Assembly: GCA_937934595.1 (NCBI GenBank)
Contig: CALGZA010000046.1
Location: forward strand, 20,011-84,010
DNA length: 64,000 nt
Reading direction: 5' to 3'
Source of the DNA: an uncultured Verrucomicrobiales bacterium
GTDB taxonomy: Bacteria > Verrucomicrobiota > Verrucomicrobiia > Verrucomicrobiales > Akkermansiaceae
Below are positions 16,192 through 25,183 of this stretch, piece after piece. The notes below the pieces were generated by a model, which saw only the letters and a list, made by a program, of their open reading frames with translations, did no database searches and had not been told where the DNA came from. Position numbers and translations under genes: made by a program. Within the stretch, counting starts at the first letter, position 1, and each line of letters starts with the position of its first letter.

Positions 16192-16899
16192 ATGAGTAAG
16201 ACTATATTAATTGTTGGTGGGAATAGTGGGATAGGAAAGGAAGTGCTGGATGTATTTTTGGGCTATGGTTACGAGGTTCATTTGGCTGTTAGGAAGGTTG
16301 ATGATGTGGATAAGCCGGTGGCGAGTAAGCAATTTTATGATGCTCTGGAGGGAGGTGAGAGTGATCTGGAGCTTCCGGAGGTTTTGGATGGATTAGTTTA
16401 CTGTCCGGGTACGATACAATTGAAGCCGTTTCATAGGGTTGATGGGGAGCAGATGAGGAATGATATGGAGGTGAATGCATTTGGGGCTGCGCGTATCATT
16501 CAGGCGGCACTGCCTGCGCTTAAGAAATCTGAGTCTGCTGGTGGGGCTTCGGTGGTGATGTTTTCATCGGTGGCTGCGCAGACTGGGTTGGCATTTCATG
16601 CATCGATTAGTATGGCGAAGGCGGCGGTTGAGGGATTGACGTTGAGTTTGGCAAGTGAGTTGTCCTCGTTTGGAATTAGGGTGAATGCTATTGCACCATC
16701 TTTAACTGATACGCCGTTGGCGTCTATGTTGTTGAATTCTGATGCTAAGCGTGAGGCTTCTGCGGCACGTCATCCGTTGAAGACGGTAGGGACTGCTTCT
16801 GGGGTGGCTGGGTTGGTGGATTACTTGGTAGGTGAGGGTGCAGGCTTTGTTACTGGTCAGGTATTTAGGGTAGATGGAGGCATGAGTTCCTTGAGGTAA
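16192..16899 (+). CDS. Short-chain dehydrogenase/reductase
   Basis: A 235-residue SDR started at the ATG at 16192 (MSKTILIVGGNSGIGKEVL), which puts the nucleotide-binding GxxxGxG at the N-terminus. The domain of about 80-130 holds DGLVYCPGTIQLKPF and VNAFGAARIIQAALP. Catalytic Ser is in VVMFSSVAAQTGL and the YxxxK position is replaced: the segment reads AFHASISMAKAAVEGLTLSL, with Ser where Tyr is usual. The C-terminal VTGQVFRVDGGMSSLR is typical of fatty-acyl reductase SDRs. The missing Tyr leaves catalysis in doubt. It begins the SDR-DUF2867-photolyase group. Confidence 0.85.
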   Translation: MSKTILIVGGNSGIGKEVLDVFLGYGYEVHLAVRKVDDVDKPVASKQFYDALEGGESDLELPEVLDGLVYCPGTIQLKPFHRVDGEQMRNDMEVNAFGAARIIQAALPALKKSESAGGASVVMFSSVAAQTGLAFHASISMAKAAVEGLTLSLASELSSFGIRVNAIAPSLTDTPLASMLLNSDAKREASAARHPLKTVGTASGVAGLVDYLVGEGAGFVTGQVFRVDGGMSSLR

Positions 16900-16911
16900 T
16901 TTTTAGTTGAG

Positions 16912-18387
16912 ATGGTGGAGCTGAATGGAAAAACTGTAATGGTAACGGGTGCTAATGGCTACATTGGCACTCGTCTCATTCATGCATTGGGGGAGCGGGG
17001 TTATAGGATATTAGCGGTTGTTAGGAACCGGAAGAGGCTTAATAAAGATTTGGTTAAGTCATTGGCTGGGCGGTTGGTCATCATAGAGGCTGATTTTAGT
17101 TCTTATCAGTTACCTGAGATTTCTGAGAAGGTAGATGCGGCATATTATTTGCTGCATTCGATGAGTTCTGGGGGTGATTTTATGGATGTAGAGACGCAAT
17201 GTGCGTTTCATTTTGTGACGTGGGTGAAGTCAACGGGGTGTGAGCAGATTATCTATTTGGGAGCGCTTTTGCCGCAGAACGTTGAAGGTTCTGAGTTATC
17301 CCAGCATCTTCAATCACGGGAGAAGGTGCAGACTATTTTACAGGCATCTGGGGTGCCGTTAACTACATTGAGGGCGTCTATTATAGTTGGGAGTGGGAGT
17401 GCTAGTTTTGAGATGATACGTGATTTGGTGGAGAAGTTGCCTGTGATGATAACTCCTAAGTGGGTGAGGACGGAGTGTCAGCCGATAGCGATACGTAACA
17501 TTATTTATTATTTAGTGGGGGTGATAGAGAATGAGGTTTGTAGGGGGAAGGATTATGATGTGGGAGGTCCTGAGACGCTGACTTATGGTGAGATGTTAGA
17601 GCGTTATGCTAGGGCGCGAGGACTGAGGAGGTGGATAGTGTCTGTGCCGTTTTTTAGTCCTAAGTTGTCATCACATTGGTTACAGATTTTTACTGCGACT
17701 AATTATTTTTTGGCGAGGAATTTGATTGATAGTTTGAGTATGAAGACGGTGTGTCATGGGGATGCTATTACTGAGGTGATACCGCAGGATTTATTGACTT
17801 ATGATGAGGCAATTGAGAGGGCTTTTTCGCGGATAGCACAGAATTTGGTTCCTTCTACTTGGTATGATTCTTTGGTTAGTGGATCACTTAGTCATTCTCA
17901 GTTAGATAATGTGAATGTTCCTGTTCATGGGGTTTTTAAGGATCAACGTTCTGGGGAGATTATGGTTGAAAGGGGTGAGTGTGTTGATGCAATATGGAGT
18001 CTTGGAGGGAAAGTAGGTTGGCCGTCTATGCACTGGGCGTGGAGGGTTAGGGGTTTTATTGATAAGATGATAGGAGGGATAGGAATGAGGCGTGGGAGGC
18101 GGAATATTAGTGAGCTTAGGAGTGGTGATGCATTGGATTTCTGGAGGGTGATTCTGGCGGATCGTGAGCGTGGGAGGTTGATATTATTTGCGGAGATGAA
18201 GTTACCGGGTGAGGCATGGTTAGAGTATGAGATACTGGGTGATAGGTTGAGGCAGGTGGCGACTTTTAGACCTAAGGGGTTATTGGGAAGGGTGTATTGG
18301 TATGCTGTGTATCCTTTGCATGTGGTTCTTTTTCCGAGGATGTTGCGGGTTTTGGCTAGTGGGTGGATGGGGAGAAAAAAATTATGA
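16912..18387 (+). CDS. SDR family protein with C-terminal DUF2867 domain
   Basis: A 491-residue two-domain protein. Residues ~5-300 are an extended/atypical SDR (TVMVTGANGYIGTRLIHALG; YYLLHSMSSGGDFMDVE; IIYLGALLPQN; LRASIIVGSGSASFEMIRDL; YDVGGPETLTYGEMLERYA). Residues ~340-490 are DUF2867 (RVRGFIDKMIGGIGMRRGRR; FWRVILADRERGRLILFAEM; RQVATFRPKGLLGRVYWYA). Proteins of this build are common next to photolyase genes and in light-induced operons. The substrate is unknown. Its stop overlaps the photolyase ATG (ATGA). Confidence 0.9.
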   Translation: MVELNGKTVMVTGANGYIGTRLIHALGERGYRILAVVRNRKRLNKDLVKSLAGRLVIIEADFSSYQLPEISEKVDAAYYLLHSMSSGGDFMDVETQCAFHFVTWVKSTGCEQIIYLGALLPQNVEGSELSQHLQSREKVQTILQASGVPLTTLRASIIVGSGSASFEMIRDLVEKLPVMITPKWVRTECQPIAIRNIIYYLVGVIENEVCRGKDYDVGGPETLTYGEMLERYARARGLRRWIVSVPFFSPKLSSHWLQIFTATNYFLARNLIDSLSMKTVCHGDAITEVIPQDLLTYDEAIERAFSRIAQNLVPSTWYDSLVSGSLSHSQLDNVNVPVHGVFKDQRSGEIMVERGECVDAIWSLGGKVGWPSMHWAWRVRGFIDKMIGGIGMRRGRRNISELRSGDALDFWRVILADRERGRLILFAEMKLPGEAWLEYEILGDRLRQVATFRPKGLLGRVYWYAVYPLHVVLFPRMLRVLASGWMGRKKL

Positions 18388-19874
18388 AGATAGGGTTAAT
18401 ATTTCCGTTTCAGTTGTATGCGTCTCATCCTGTTTTGGAGGAGGCTGATAAGGTTTTTATGGTGGCGGATTCTTTGGTGCTAGGGGGGGATGATGAGTGG
18501 CCTTTGGTTCCACATGCGAAGAAGTTATTACTGCATAAGGCTTCTATGGTGGTTTATTCTGAGGATAAGGAGCTGGAGATCGTTGATAGTTATGAAAGTT
18601 TGGATCTAACAGGGTTTAGTGATATTGTGGTTTGCCGACTGGTGGATGATGTTTTGGAGAGGAGATTAGGTGATTATTGTGAGGCTAATGGTATGGGCTT
18701 GATAGAGTTGGAGACGCCTGGTTTTGTTACGCCGAGTGCATGGGGGAGGGATTTTTTTGAGGGTAAGAAGAAGCCTTTTATGAAGACATTTTATCAGGCA
18801 CAGAGGAAGAGGATGGGGGTTTTAGTGGATGATGAGATGCAGCCTGAGGGTGGGAGGTGGAGTTATGATGATGAGAATAGGAAAAAGTTTCCGTTGAAGG
18901 CAGTTCCTCCAGGGGACCCTAAGGTTCATCAAACTGTTAGAGAGGTGGGGGTGCTGGAGCGGGTGAGAGAGGGGTTAGTTGAGAGTGGTGTTGAGGTATT
19001 TGGAGGTTATGATGATTTCATTTATCCAATATGTCATGAGAGTGCTCGTGGTTGGCTGGATGAGTTTCTGGAGGAGCGTTTTGCTTTGTTTGGGACTTAC
19101 GAAGATGCGCTAACTCACAGGAGTAGATTTCTTTATCATTCTGTTCTGACTCCGATGTTGAATATTGGTTTGTTGACGCCAGAAGAAGTGGTGAGTAGGG
19201 CGCTGGAGGTGGGTGAGAAAAATGATGTTGGTATTAATAATCTGGAAGGTTTTGTTAGGCAGGTCATTGGATGGCGGGAGTATATGGCGATAATGTATAC
19301 GAAGCATGGGCGTTATCTTAGGACACAGAATTTCTGGGGTTTTAAGTCATCTATGCCGGAATCGATTTATCGTTGTAAGACGGGTATACCGCTAGTTGAT
19401 GATGTGCTGTTGAAGGTGAAGCGGGACGGATATGCTCATCATATTGAGAGGCTGATGGTGCTGGGGAACTTTTTTTTACTTTTGCGCGTAAAGCCGGATG
19501 ATGTTTTCAAGTGGTTTTCTGAGATGTTTGTGGATGCTTATGATTGGGTCATGGTGCCGAATGTTTATGGGATGAGTCAGTTTAGTGATGGTGGTTTACT
19601 GGTTACGAAGCCTTATTTGAGTGGCTCTAATTATCTTAAGAAGATGTCTGATTATAAGGCGGGTGAGTGGTGTGAAGTGTGGGATTCATTGTTTTGGAGT
19701 TTTATTGATGATTACCGCGATTTTTTCTCTAGCCAGTATAGGATGAAGATGATGGTGAGTCATTTGGTGAAGATGGGTGGTGAGAAGTTAGCAGAGCATC
19801 ATGAGAGGGCTGCAGGCTATAGGGAGAAGCTTATGGCTGGGGGGTATCTCGGGGATGATTTAGAGCTTTTGTGA
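18384..19874 (+). CDS. Cryptochrome/photolyase of the FeS-BCP (DPRP) family without the cluster cysteines
   Basis: A 496-residue protein beginning MKIGLIFPFQLYASHPVL; the ATG at 18384 overlaps the upstream stop. The N-terminal alpha/beta domain has the family block HAKKLLLHKASMVVY. The FAD-binding helical domain shows FVRQVIGWREYMAIMY, YAHHIERLMVLGNFFLLL, DWVMVPNVYGMSQF and YLSGSNYLKKMSDY. In FeS-BCP (PhrB/CryB) enzymes four cysteines hold a 4Fe-4S cluster, one before YAHHIxR and three after MSDY (CxxC and a later C). Here MSDY is followed by KAGEWCEVW and the first site reads GIPLVDDVL; only C331 and C430 exist in the C-terminal half. So the cluster is probably lost. The role would be (6-4) photoproduct repair or light sensing. 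Confidence 0.88.
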   Translation: MKIGLIFPFQLYASHPVLEEADKVFMVADSLVLGGDDEWPLVPHAKKLLLHKASMVVYSEDKELEIVDSYESLDLTGFSDIVVCRLVDDVLERRLGDYCEANGMGLIELETPGFVTPSAWGRDFFEGKKKPFMKTFYQAQRKRMGVLVDDEMQPEGGRWSYDDENRKKFPLKAVPPGDPKVHQTVREVGVLERVREGLVESGVEVFGGYDDFIYPICHESARGWLDEFLEERFALFGTYEDALTHRSRFLYHSVLTPMLNIGLLTPEEVVSRALEVGEKNDVGINNLEGFVRQVIGWREYMAIMYTKHGRYLRTQNFWGFKSSMPESIYRCKTGIPLVDDVLLKVKRDGYAHHIERLMVLGNFFLLLRVKPDDVFKWFSEMFVDAYDWVMVPNVYGMSQFSDGGLLVTKPYLSGSNYLKKMSDYKAGEWCEVWDSLFWSFIDDYRDFFSSQYRMKMMVSHLVKMGGEKLAEHHERAAGYREKLMAGGYLGDDLELL

Positions 19875-19910
19875 AGACTTTTTTAATTATGCTGATTAGT
19901 GAATAAATTA

Positions 19911-19941
19911 CACCCATCTAGATGATCTACTTAGATGGGTG
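19911..19941. terminator. Hairpin terminator between the photolyase and PEP-CTERM genes
   Basis: CACCCATCTA at 19911-19920 pairs perfectly with TAGATGGGTG at 19932-19941, loop of 11 bases, followed on the + strand by CATTTTT. The convergent genes end 37 bases before and 19 bases after, so it may serve both directions; the T run favours + strand use. Confidence 0.75.
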
Positions 19942-19959
19942 CATTTTTGGTTTGGAGCG

Positions 19960-20586
19960 TTATTTTTTACGCCTTATGATCAGGGAGATCATGCCAAGGC
20001 CTATTAGAAGTGAGCCTGATGGCTCGGGGATAGGGCGAATTGAAATGTTATCAATTACATTCAGGTCCATATCGAATTGTAGAGTGGATGTGCCGCCTGT
20101 TGTAGTGAAATTCATGGCGTATGTATTGAAGTCCATGGGTGCGTTAGCGCCGCTGCTGTATCCGGTGATTCCTGCTCCAAAAGGTGCATCTACGAGTCCG
20201 CTAGCTAAGCTAGAATTTGAGAGTGAGAAGCCCATTTGATTATTAGTCGCTGGGTTTGTTGGTGAGGAGCTGACGTAGTTGGCTACTGAAAACACTAGTG
20301 AGTATGAGCCGGCTGATAGGTTTATATTTTGGGAAATACTTGATGCTCCTTTACTCGCTACAAATTGGTCGCCGAAGGTGGTGTTACCGCTATTAGGATC
20401 GCTGTTAGGTATGGCTCCATTCGTTCCGGTTACACTCCATGGTGCTATGAGTGCAGGAGATCCGAACTGGCTGGAAGATCCAAAAGGGTTATCTTCAAAG
20501 CTGCCGTTTAATACTTGTGCATTAGCAGTGGAGTATGTAGCTGTTAGGGCTATAATTATAGATGTGTATTTATTTATTATTTTCAT
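19960..20586 (-). CDS. PEP-CTERM sorting domain protein
   Basis: A 208-residue secreted protein: signal peptide (YTSIIIALTATYSTANA), a ~150-residue beta-rich Ser/Asn/Gly/Ala domain starting VLNGSFEDNPFGSSSQFGSP, and a C-terminal sorting tail with PEPSGSLLIGLGMISLIIRRKK-type layout (PEP motif, hydrophobic helix, basic end). The start of the mature part resembles carbohydrate-binding or DUF642-like extracellular domains (phrase 'NGSFE'). Such proteins are processed by exosortase and exported to the cell surface or matrix. No exosortase gene is in the window. Confidence 0.88.
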   Translation of the reverse strand: MKIINKYTSIIIALTATYSTANAQVLNGSFEDNPFGSSSQFGSPALIAPWSVTGTNGAIPNSDPNSGNTTFGDQFVASKGASSISQNINLSAGSYSLVFSVANYVSSSPTNPATNNQMGFSLSNSSLASGLVDAPFGAGITGYSSGANAPMDFNTYAMNFTTTGGTSTLQFDMDLNVIDNISIRPIPEPSGSLLIGLGMISLIIRRKK

Positions 20587-20741
20587 TAAATAATATTATA
20601 TTAAATTTTTATTAATATGTAAACATAAATAAGGACATATCATTACGGTGTTTTATCGGATGGTTCGAGGTTGATTTTTATTTATGGTCTGGCTTTGTAT
20701 TGTTATGGCTTAAAAAGGTTGCTGTTATTTAGATTGGTTTT

Positions 20742-21278
20742 TTATTTGAGAAGTGTGTTGATTTTTTGGAGGATGGCTGGGGTGTCTTGGAGTCTGCCTT
20801 TTCCGGTGTATCCGCAGGCGAGCATTCCATCTTGTTCTGGTCCGACGAAGTGGCAGCCGTCCTTGGTGAGAGTTTGGATATTGCGCTGTGTGGCTGGGTG
20901 GTCCCACATTTTACCGTTCATGGCTGGAGCGATGAGTGTTGGGGCTTTGGTAGCTAGGTAGATAGATGTTAGGGGGTCTGGAGCTAGGCCGTTTGCGATG
21001 AGGCCGATGGTGTTGGCGCTGGCTGGGGCGATTATTAGGAGGTCTGCTTTGTCAGCCAGGTCGATGTGTCCTGGTTTCCATGCTTGTTTTTCGTCTTCAA
21101 GTGAAGTTAGGACTGGATTTCTGGATAAGACTTGGAGGGTGAGAGGGGTGATGAATTCTGTGGCTGTATGGGTCATGACGACGTGGACGTCATGGCCGTC
21201 TTTGGTGAGTTGTGAGGTGATGTCTGCGGCTTTGTATGCAGCGATGGATCCGGTGATTCCTAAGATAATGCAGGGCAT
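20742..21278 (-). CDS. coaC: Phosphopantothenoylcysteine decarboxylase (CoaC), stand-alone flavoprotein
   Basis: A 178-residue HFCD-family flavoprotein that decarboxylates 4'-phosphopantothenoylcysteine in coenzyme A synthesis. Blocks: CIILGITGSIAAYKAADITS, VVMTHTATEFITPLTLQVLS, HIDLADKADLLIIAPASANT (active His and the PASANT motif), and LIAPAMNGKMWDHPATQRNI, which holds the catalytic PAMN; the ending GMLACGYTGKGRL has the conserved Cys. It is the partner of CoaB at 5550-6194. The next gene upstream on the strand, glgA, is 21 bases away. Confidence 0.93.
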   Translation of the reverse strand: MPCIILGITGSIAAYKAADITSQLTKDGHDVHVVMTHTATEFITPLTLQVLSRNPVLTSLEDEKQAWKPGHIDLADKADLLIIAPASANTIGLIANGLAPDPLTSIYLATKAPTLIAPAMNGKMWDHPATQRNIQTLTKDGCHFVGPEQDGMLACGYTGKGRLQDTPAILQKINTLLK

Positions 21279-21299
21279 GGTGTTGATATGAGTTTGTGG

Positions 21300-22847
21300 T
21301 TATGTGGTATGTTGGATAATGGGGCGGCCGAGCATTTTAGCGTATAGCTCGATGTAGGCGGATGCTGTGGTTTTGTGGTTAAAGCGTAGTTTTGATTCTG
21401 TCATTATACGTTTTATGGTTTGGGATTTTTTGTGCTGAGGCCAGTTGTGGAATTTGATGGCTTCGTCTATTGCCCATCTGAGGCCTTGTGTTCCGTAGTC
21501 GTCGAATCTGAATCCGTTGCCTTTTTTTCCGTCGAGGTGGATGTGTTCTATGGTGTCGTGTATGCCCCCTGTGTTGTGAACTACTGGGATGGTTCCGTAC
21601 ATGGGTGCGGCCATTTGGGGGAGTCCGCATGGTTCGAACTTGGATGGCATGATGATGAAGTCTGAAGCGGCGTAGGCGAGGCGAGAGAGTTTTTCGTTAA
21701 AGGGTCTTACGGCGACTCTGTGGTGAAGTGCGTGGTGGTTGACGATGTCATGGAAGTGTTTTTCATATTCCCCGCTTGCGACGATACCGATTTGAAGTCC
21801 GATTTCATTGTAGTCTGCGGTGAGTTGGTAGAGGATATCTGCTAGTAATTGGCAGCCTTTTTGCATGGGGTCTAGTCTGGATGGCCAGTAGAATAGTGGG
21901 GCATTGGGGTCTTCGGTGAGTCCGACGGTTTGTTGAAATTGTTTTTTGTTTGCTGCTTTTCCTTCTGTGTGTGTTTGTGAGTTGAAGTGGTGTTTGATGC
22001 GGTTGTCGGTCTCTGGGTTAAAGGATGCATCTGGTGCGTTGATGATACCGCTGGCGTTATTTGAGTATAGTTTGTTAGCGAGTTCTGTCTGGATGGCTTG
22101 TGGTATGAATGGGTGCTTGCCTTCTACGATTTCGTAGAGGAAGGACTGGCTTACTGTGTTGACGTGATGGGATGCGAAGATGCCTGTGGCTAGGCAGTCA
22201 ACGTGTTTGTTATGGCGTGCGTCGTCGTAGTTACTGGGTGCGCTGTTGAAGTAGAGGTTTTCCCAGTATTCTGAGGCGTCAATGCCGCGGTCTTCGATCT
22301 CGCCCATGGTGAGTCTTTCTGAGTGTGTGTTATGGAGGGTGAATAGGCATGGGATGTTGATTTTTTTAGATACTGCTGGGACGAGTGCTGTCATCCAGTC
22401 ATTGCAGTGGATGAGGTCTGGCTGGACTTTTGGAATGATGTTATTGATGACTTCTCTTTGGAAGGCGAGAGCAGCTAGGTGATTGTGGGTGGCATCGTAG
22501 ACTTGATTTTTTTTGTAGAAGATATGGTCTTCTGCTAGGTGGATGCGTTGTTCACCGAGAGTGTCTGCAATTTTTTCTTTGGCTCTTTGGATGATGTCTT
22601 TTCCTTCTGAACTAAACATTTTTGAGTAGTTAGGGAGTGCGACATGAACGTCTGCGCCTAGTTCAAAAAGGGCGTTTATGAGTGATGAAGAGACGTCTGC
22701 CATGCCCCCTGCCTTGGCTGACATTCTCTGTGCCATGTTGCCCATGCCTGCTGGGAGGTAGGTGATTTCTGGTGTTACGATGAGTATTCTGGGGCTTTTA
22801 CTGTGTTCAGCCTTACTGCGATGTGCGGTTTCAGAATAATTGTTCAT
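21300..22847 (-). CDS. glgA: Glycogen/starch synthase (GT5 family)
   Basis: A 515-residue glucosyltransferase that elongates alpha-1,4-glucan from ADP- or UDP-glucose. The N-terminus has RILIVTPEITYLPAGMG and KAGGMADVSSSLINAL, the KxGGL-type sugar-nucleotide site (here KAGGM). Later blocks are DLIHCNDWMTALVPA, YWPSRLDPMQKGCQLL and the C-terminal FIIMPSKFEPCGLPQMAAPMYGTIPVVHNTGG with E-C-G typical of GT5. The phrase YLPAGMGNMAQRMSAKAGG contains a 14-residue insertion compared with E. coli GlgA, as seen in other PVC glycogen synthases. It probably makes glycogen storage polymer. Confidence 0.9.
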   Translation of the reverse strand: MNNYSETAHRSKAEHSKSPRILIVTPEITYLPAGMGNMAQRMSAKAGGMADVSSSLINALFELGADVHVALPNYSKMFSSEGKDIIQRAKEKIADTLGEQRIHLAEDHIFYKKNQVYDATHNHLAALAFQREVINNIIPKVQPDLIHCNDWMTALVPAVSKKINIPCLFTLHNTHSERLTMGEIEDRGIDASEYWENLYFNSAPSNYDDARHNKHVDCLATGIFASHHVNTVSQSFLYEIVEGKHPFIPQAIQTELANKLYSNNASGIINAPDASFNPETDNRIKHHFNSQTHTEGKAANKKQFQQTVGLTEDPNAPLFYWPSRLDPMQKGCQLLADILYQLTADYNEIGLQIGIVASGEYEKHFHDIVNHHALHHRVAVRPFNEKLSRLAYAASDFIIMPSKFEPCGLPQMAAPMYGTIPVVHNTGGIHDTIEHIHLDGKKGNGFRFDDYGTQGLRWAIDEAIKFHNWPQHKKSQTIKRIMTESKLRFNHKTTASAYIELYAKMLGRPIIQHTT

Positions 22848-22942
22848 TATATACCAGAGGATGTATCAGAATCCTCTGGTGATGGCAATGAAGTTAGGGT
22901 GACGGCTTTGAAAAAAGGGGTCATATGGGCTTGTGGAATTTT

Positions 22943-24220
22943 TTATTCTCTTACTCTTTCGACGTTTGCTCCGAGGAGGAGTAGTTTTTCGTCGATGTGC
23001 TCGTAGCCGCGATCGATGTGGTATAGGCGAGAGATTTCTGTGCTTCCTTTTGCTGTGAGGGCGGATAAGACGAGAGCGGCAGAAGCTCTGAGGTCTGAGG
23101 CCATGACTGGGGCTGCGGATAGCTGTTCGACTCCAGTGATGACAGCGGTGCCGTTATCGACTTTCATGTCTGCGCCCATGCGTGACATTTCTGCACAGTG
23201 CATGAAGCGCTGAGGGAAGATGGTGTCTTCGATGACTGATATTCCTGGAGTGACGGCGAATAGTGATGAGAACTGTGCCTGCATGTCAGTGGGGAAGTTA
23301 GGGTGAGGAGCTGTGGTGATTTTGCAGCCTTTTGGGTTTTTTCCTGGTTTGACGGTGACGGAATTTCCTGCTGTGGAGAACTCAACGCTGTGTCCTGCTT
23401 CGATGAGTTTTTCTGTGACAGGTATGAGGTGATCTTGGTTGACGCGATTGAGCGTGATGCCGTTATCTGGGCAACCGGCCATGGCGCCAGCAACCATGTA
23501 GGTGCCTGCTTCGATACGGTCTGGGATGATGGTGTGTTCGACTCCGTGTAGTTTTTCGACTCCTTCGATGGTGACTCGTCTTGTTCCTGCTCCTTCGATT
23601 TTGGCGCCCATTGAGTTAAGGAAGTTAGCGAGGTCGACCACTTCTGGTTCGCAAGCGGCGGATTCGATGATGGTTGTGCCTTTGGCTAGGACGGCTGCCA
23701 TCATGAGGTTGTCTGTTCCGAGGACGGTGGGGCCGTGTTTGCCGCGGAGGTCGACTTCGGTTCCGGTTAGGCCGTTAGGAGCTTTCATGTCCATGTTGCC
23801 TCCTTCCATGTTGATGTCGGCTCCGATGGCGCGGAGTCCTTTGAGGTGGAGGTCAACGGGGCGATCACCGATGACGCAGCCTCCTGGGAGGGAGACTGTG
23901 GCTTTACCGAGGCGGGTGAGTAGTGGGCCCATTACGCAGATGGAGGCGCGCATTTTGCGGACGAGTTCATATGGGGCGTCCGAGATGATGTTAGCTGCGT
24001 TGATGCGGACGGTTCCGCTGGAGCGTTCTACTTCTGCTCCGAGAGCGGAGAGTATTTGGATCATGTAGTTGGTGTCAGATACGTCTGGGACGCGGCGTAT
24101 GATGACGTCTTCTTCGGTGAGGAGAGCGGCAGCGAGGATGGGGAGCGATGCGTTTTTAGCTCCTGAGATATTGATAGATCCTTTTAGTGTGCTGCCTCCG
24201 TGTACGATTAGTTTGTCCAT
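22943..24220 (-). CDS. murA: UDP-N-acetylglucosamine 1-carboxyvinyltransferase
   Basis: A 425-residue MurA, the first committed enzyme of peptidoglycan synthesis, transferring enolpyruvyl to UDP-GlcNAc. Conserved: [32 protein letters not shown] (Lys22 of E. coli type), [20 protein letters not shown] and the catalytic loop with [16 protein letters not shown] (Cys in GGC, the fosfomycin target), and [21 protein letters not shown] blocks. The Cys is present, so fosfomycin sensitivity is expected. The murG-murC/B-ddl genes sit about 13 kb to the right. Confidence 0.97.
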   Translation of the reverse strand: MDKLIVHGGSTLKGSINISGAKNASLPILAAALLTEEDVIIRRVPDVSDTNYMIQILSALGAEVERSSGTVRINAANIISDAPYELVRKMRASICVMGPLLTRLGKATVSLPGGCVIGDRPVDLHLKGLRAIGADINMEGGNMDMKAPNGLTGTEVDLRGKHGPTVLGTDNLMMAAVLAKGTTIIESAACEPEVVDLANFLNSMGAKIEGAGTRRVTIEGVEKLHGVEHTIIPDRIEAGTYMVAGAMAGCPDNGITLNRVNQDHLIPVTEKLIEAGHSVEFSTAGNSVTVKPGKNPKGCKITTAPHPNFPTDMQAQFSSLFAVTPGISVIEDTIFPQRFMHCAEMSRMGADMKVDNGTAVITGVEQLSAAPVMASDLRASAALVLSALTAKGSTEISRLYHIDRGYEHIDEKLLLLGANVERVRE

Positions 24221-24263
24221 GATATTAGGTGTGTTTTATGAGTGTGTAGTAGTTGTTGTTGTT

Positions 24264-25175
24264 TTAAAATTTTGCAATTGGGAAGCGGGGTATACCGGCT
24301 AAGTCTTGAGTGGTGGAGATGTCTGAGAATCCGGCGAGTTTAAGTAGGTTTTCTACGGTGGAGGATTGGTGAATGCCGATTTCTAGGGCTATTTGAGCGT
24401 CTTTGTTTAGGTGGTTCGTGACTTGGGTAATGAATATTTTGATGATGTCTAGTCCATCATGGCCGCCGTATAGGGCTAGGTCTGGATCGTGGTCGAGCTC
24501 GGGGGCGAGTTCTGGGCGGTCTGTTTCTGGGACGTATGGCAGGTTTGCTATGATTAGGTCGTATTTGCTATCTACTCTTGAGAATAGGTTTGATGTTAAA
24601 AAGGTCACATTTTTTATACCAAGTAGTTCAGTATTTTCTTTGGCTAGGCTGAGAGCTTCATCTGAGATGTCTGCGCAAGTGACTTCTACTGGCATGCCTA
24701 GTTCTGCGGCGAGAGTGATGCCGATGACACCTGAGCCGCATCCCATGTCTAGGATTTTGAGTTTAGTTTTATGTGTGGGTGGCTCGGTTTCTATGGGAGT
24801 GAGGGGTGCTGGGGGGCCGATGAAGGGTGGGTGGGATAGTTTTTTGTTGGCTAGCTCGATGGCTATTTCGACGAGTTCTTCGGTTTCTGGTCTGGGGATG
24901 AGTGCGCGTTTGTCTGTTTTGAATTCACGGCGGAAGAACTCTACGGTGCCTAGTAAGTGCTGTATGGGTGTTCCTTCGCCACGGAGTTTTAGTTTTTCTC
25001 TGAGTGGGGTTAGGTGAGTTTCATCAAGTAGCTGGTCGAATCTGGTGTAGAGTTGGATTTTGCTGATATCGAGTTGGTGGCAGATAAGGAGCTGCATGTT
25101 ACGGCGCGCATCTTCGATGCCTTTTTTTTCAAGCCACTGAGTGCCGCCGTCGAGAGTTTCTAGAATGGTTTTCAA
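24264..25175 (-). CDS. prmC: Release factor glutamine methyltransferase PrmC
   Basis: A 303-residue methyltransferase that modifies the GGQ glutamine of RF1/RF2. N-terminal helical domain (to ~85), then FFRREFKTDKRALIPRPETEELVE, motif I LDMGCGSGVIGITLAAELG and the active-site segment reading NLPYVPETD instead of the usual NPPY. An in-frame insert between ~120 and 140 (Pro/Thr-rich, PPAPLTPIETEPPTHKTK) is unusual. It lies nine bases after prfA in transcription order, the classic prfA-prmC pair, which supports function despite the altered motif. Confidence 0.92.
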   Translation of the reverse strand: MKTILETLDGGTQWLEKKGIEDARRNMQLLICHQLDISKIQLYTRFDQLLDETHLTPLREKLKLRGEGTPIQHLLGTVEFFRREFKTDKRALIPRPETEELVEIAIELANKKLSHPPFIGPPAPLTPIETEPPTHKTKLKILDMGCGSGVIGITLAAELGMPVEVTCADISDEALSLAKENTELLGIKNVTFLTSNLFSRVDSKYDLIIANLPYVPETDRPELAPELDHDPDLALYGGHDGLDIIKIFITQVTNHLNKDAQIALEIGIHQSSTVENLLKLAGFSDISTTQDLAGIPRFPIAKF

Positions 25176-25183
25176 GGAATTAT

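Noticed and set aside
23502..24068. 188-codon plus-strand frame opposite murA
   Set aside because: It is antisense to conserved MurA blocks, Met/Arg/Ser/Pro-rich and without a family signature; long shadows are expected from the strand composition.
24403..25017. 204-codon plus-strand frame opposite prmC
   Set aside because: Antisense to the PrmC core, no ribosome-binding site and no recognisable domain.
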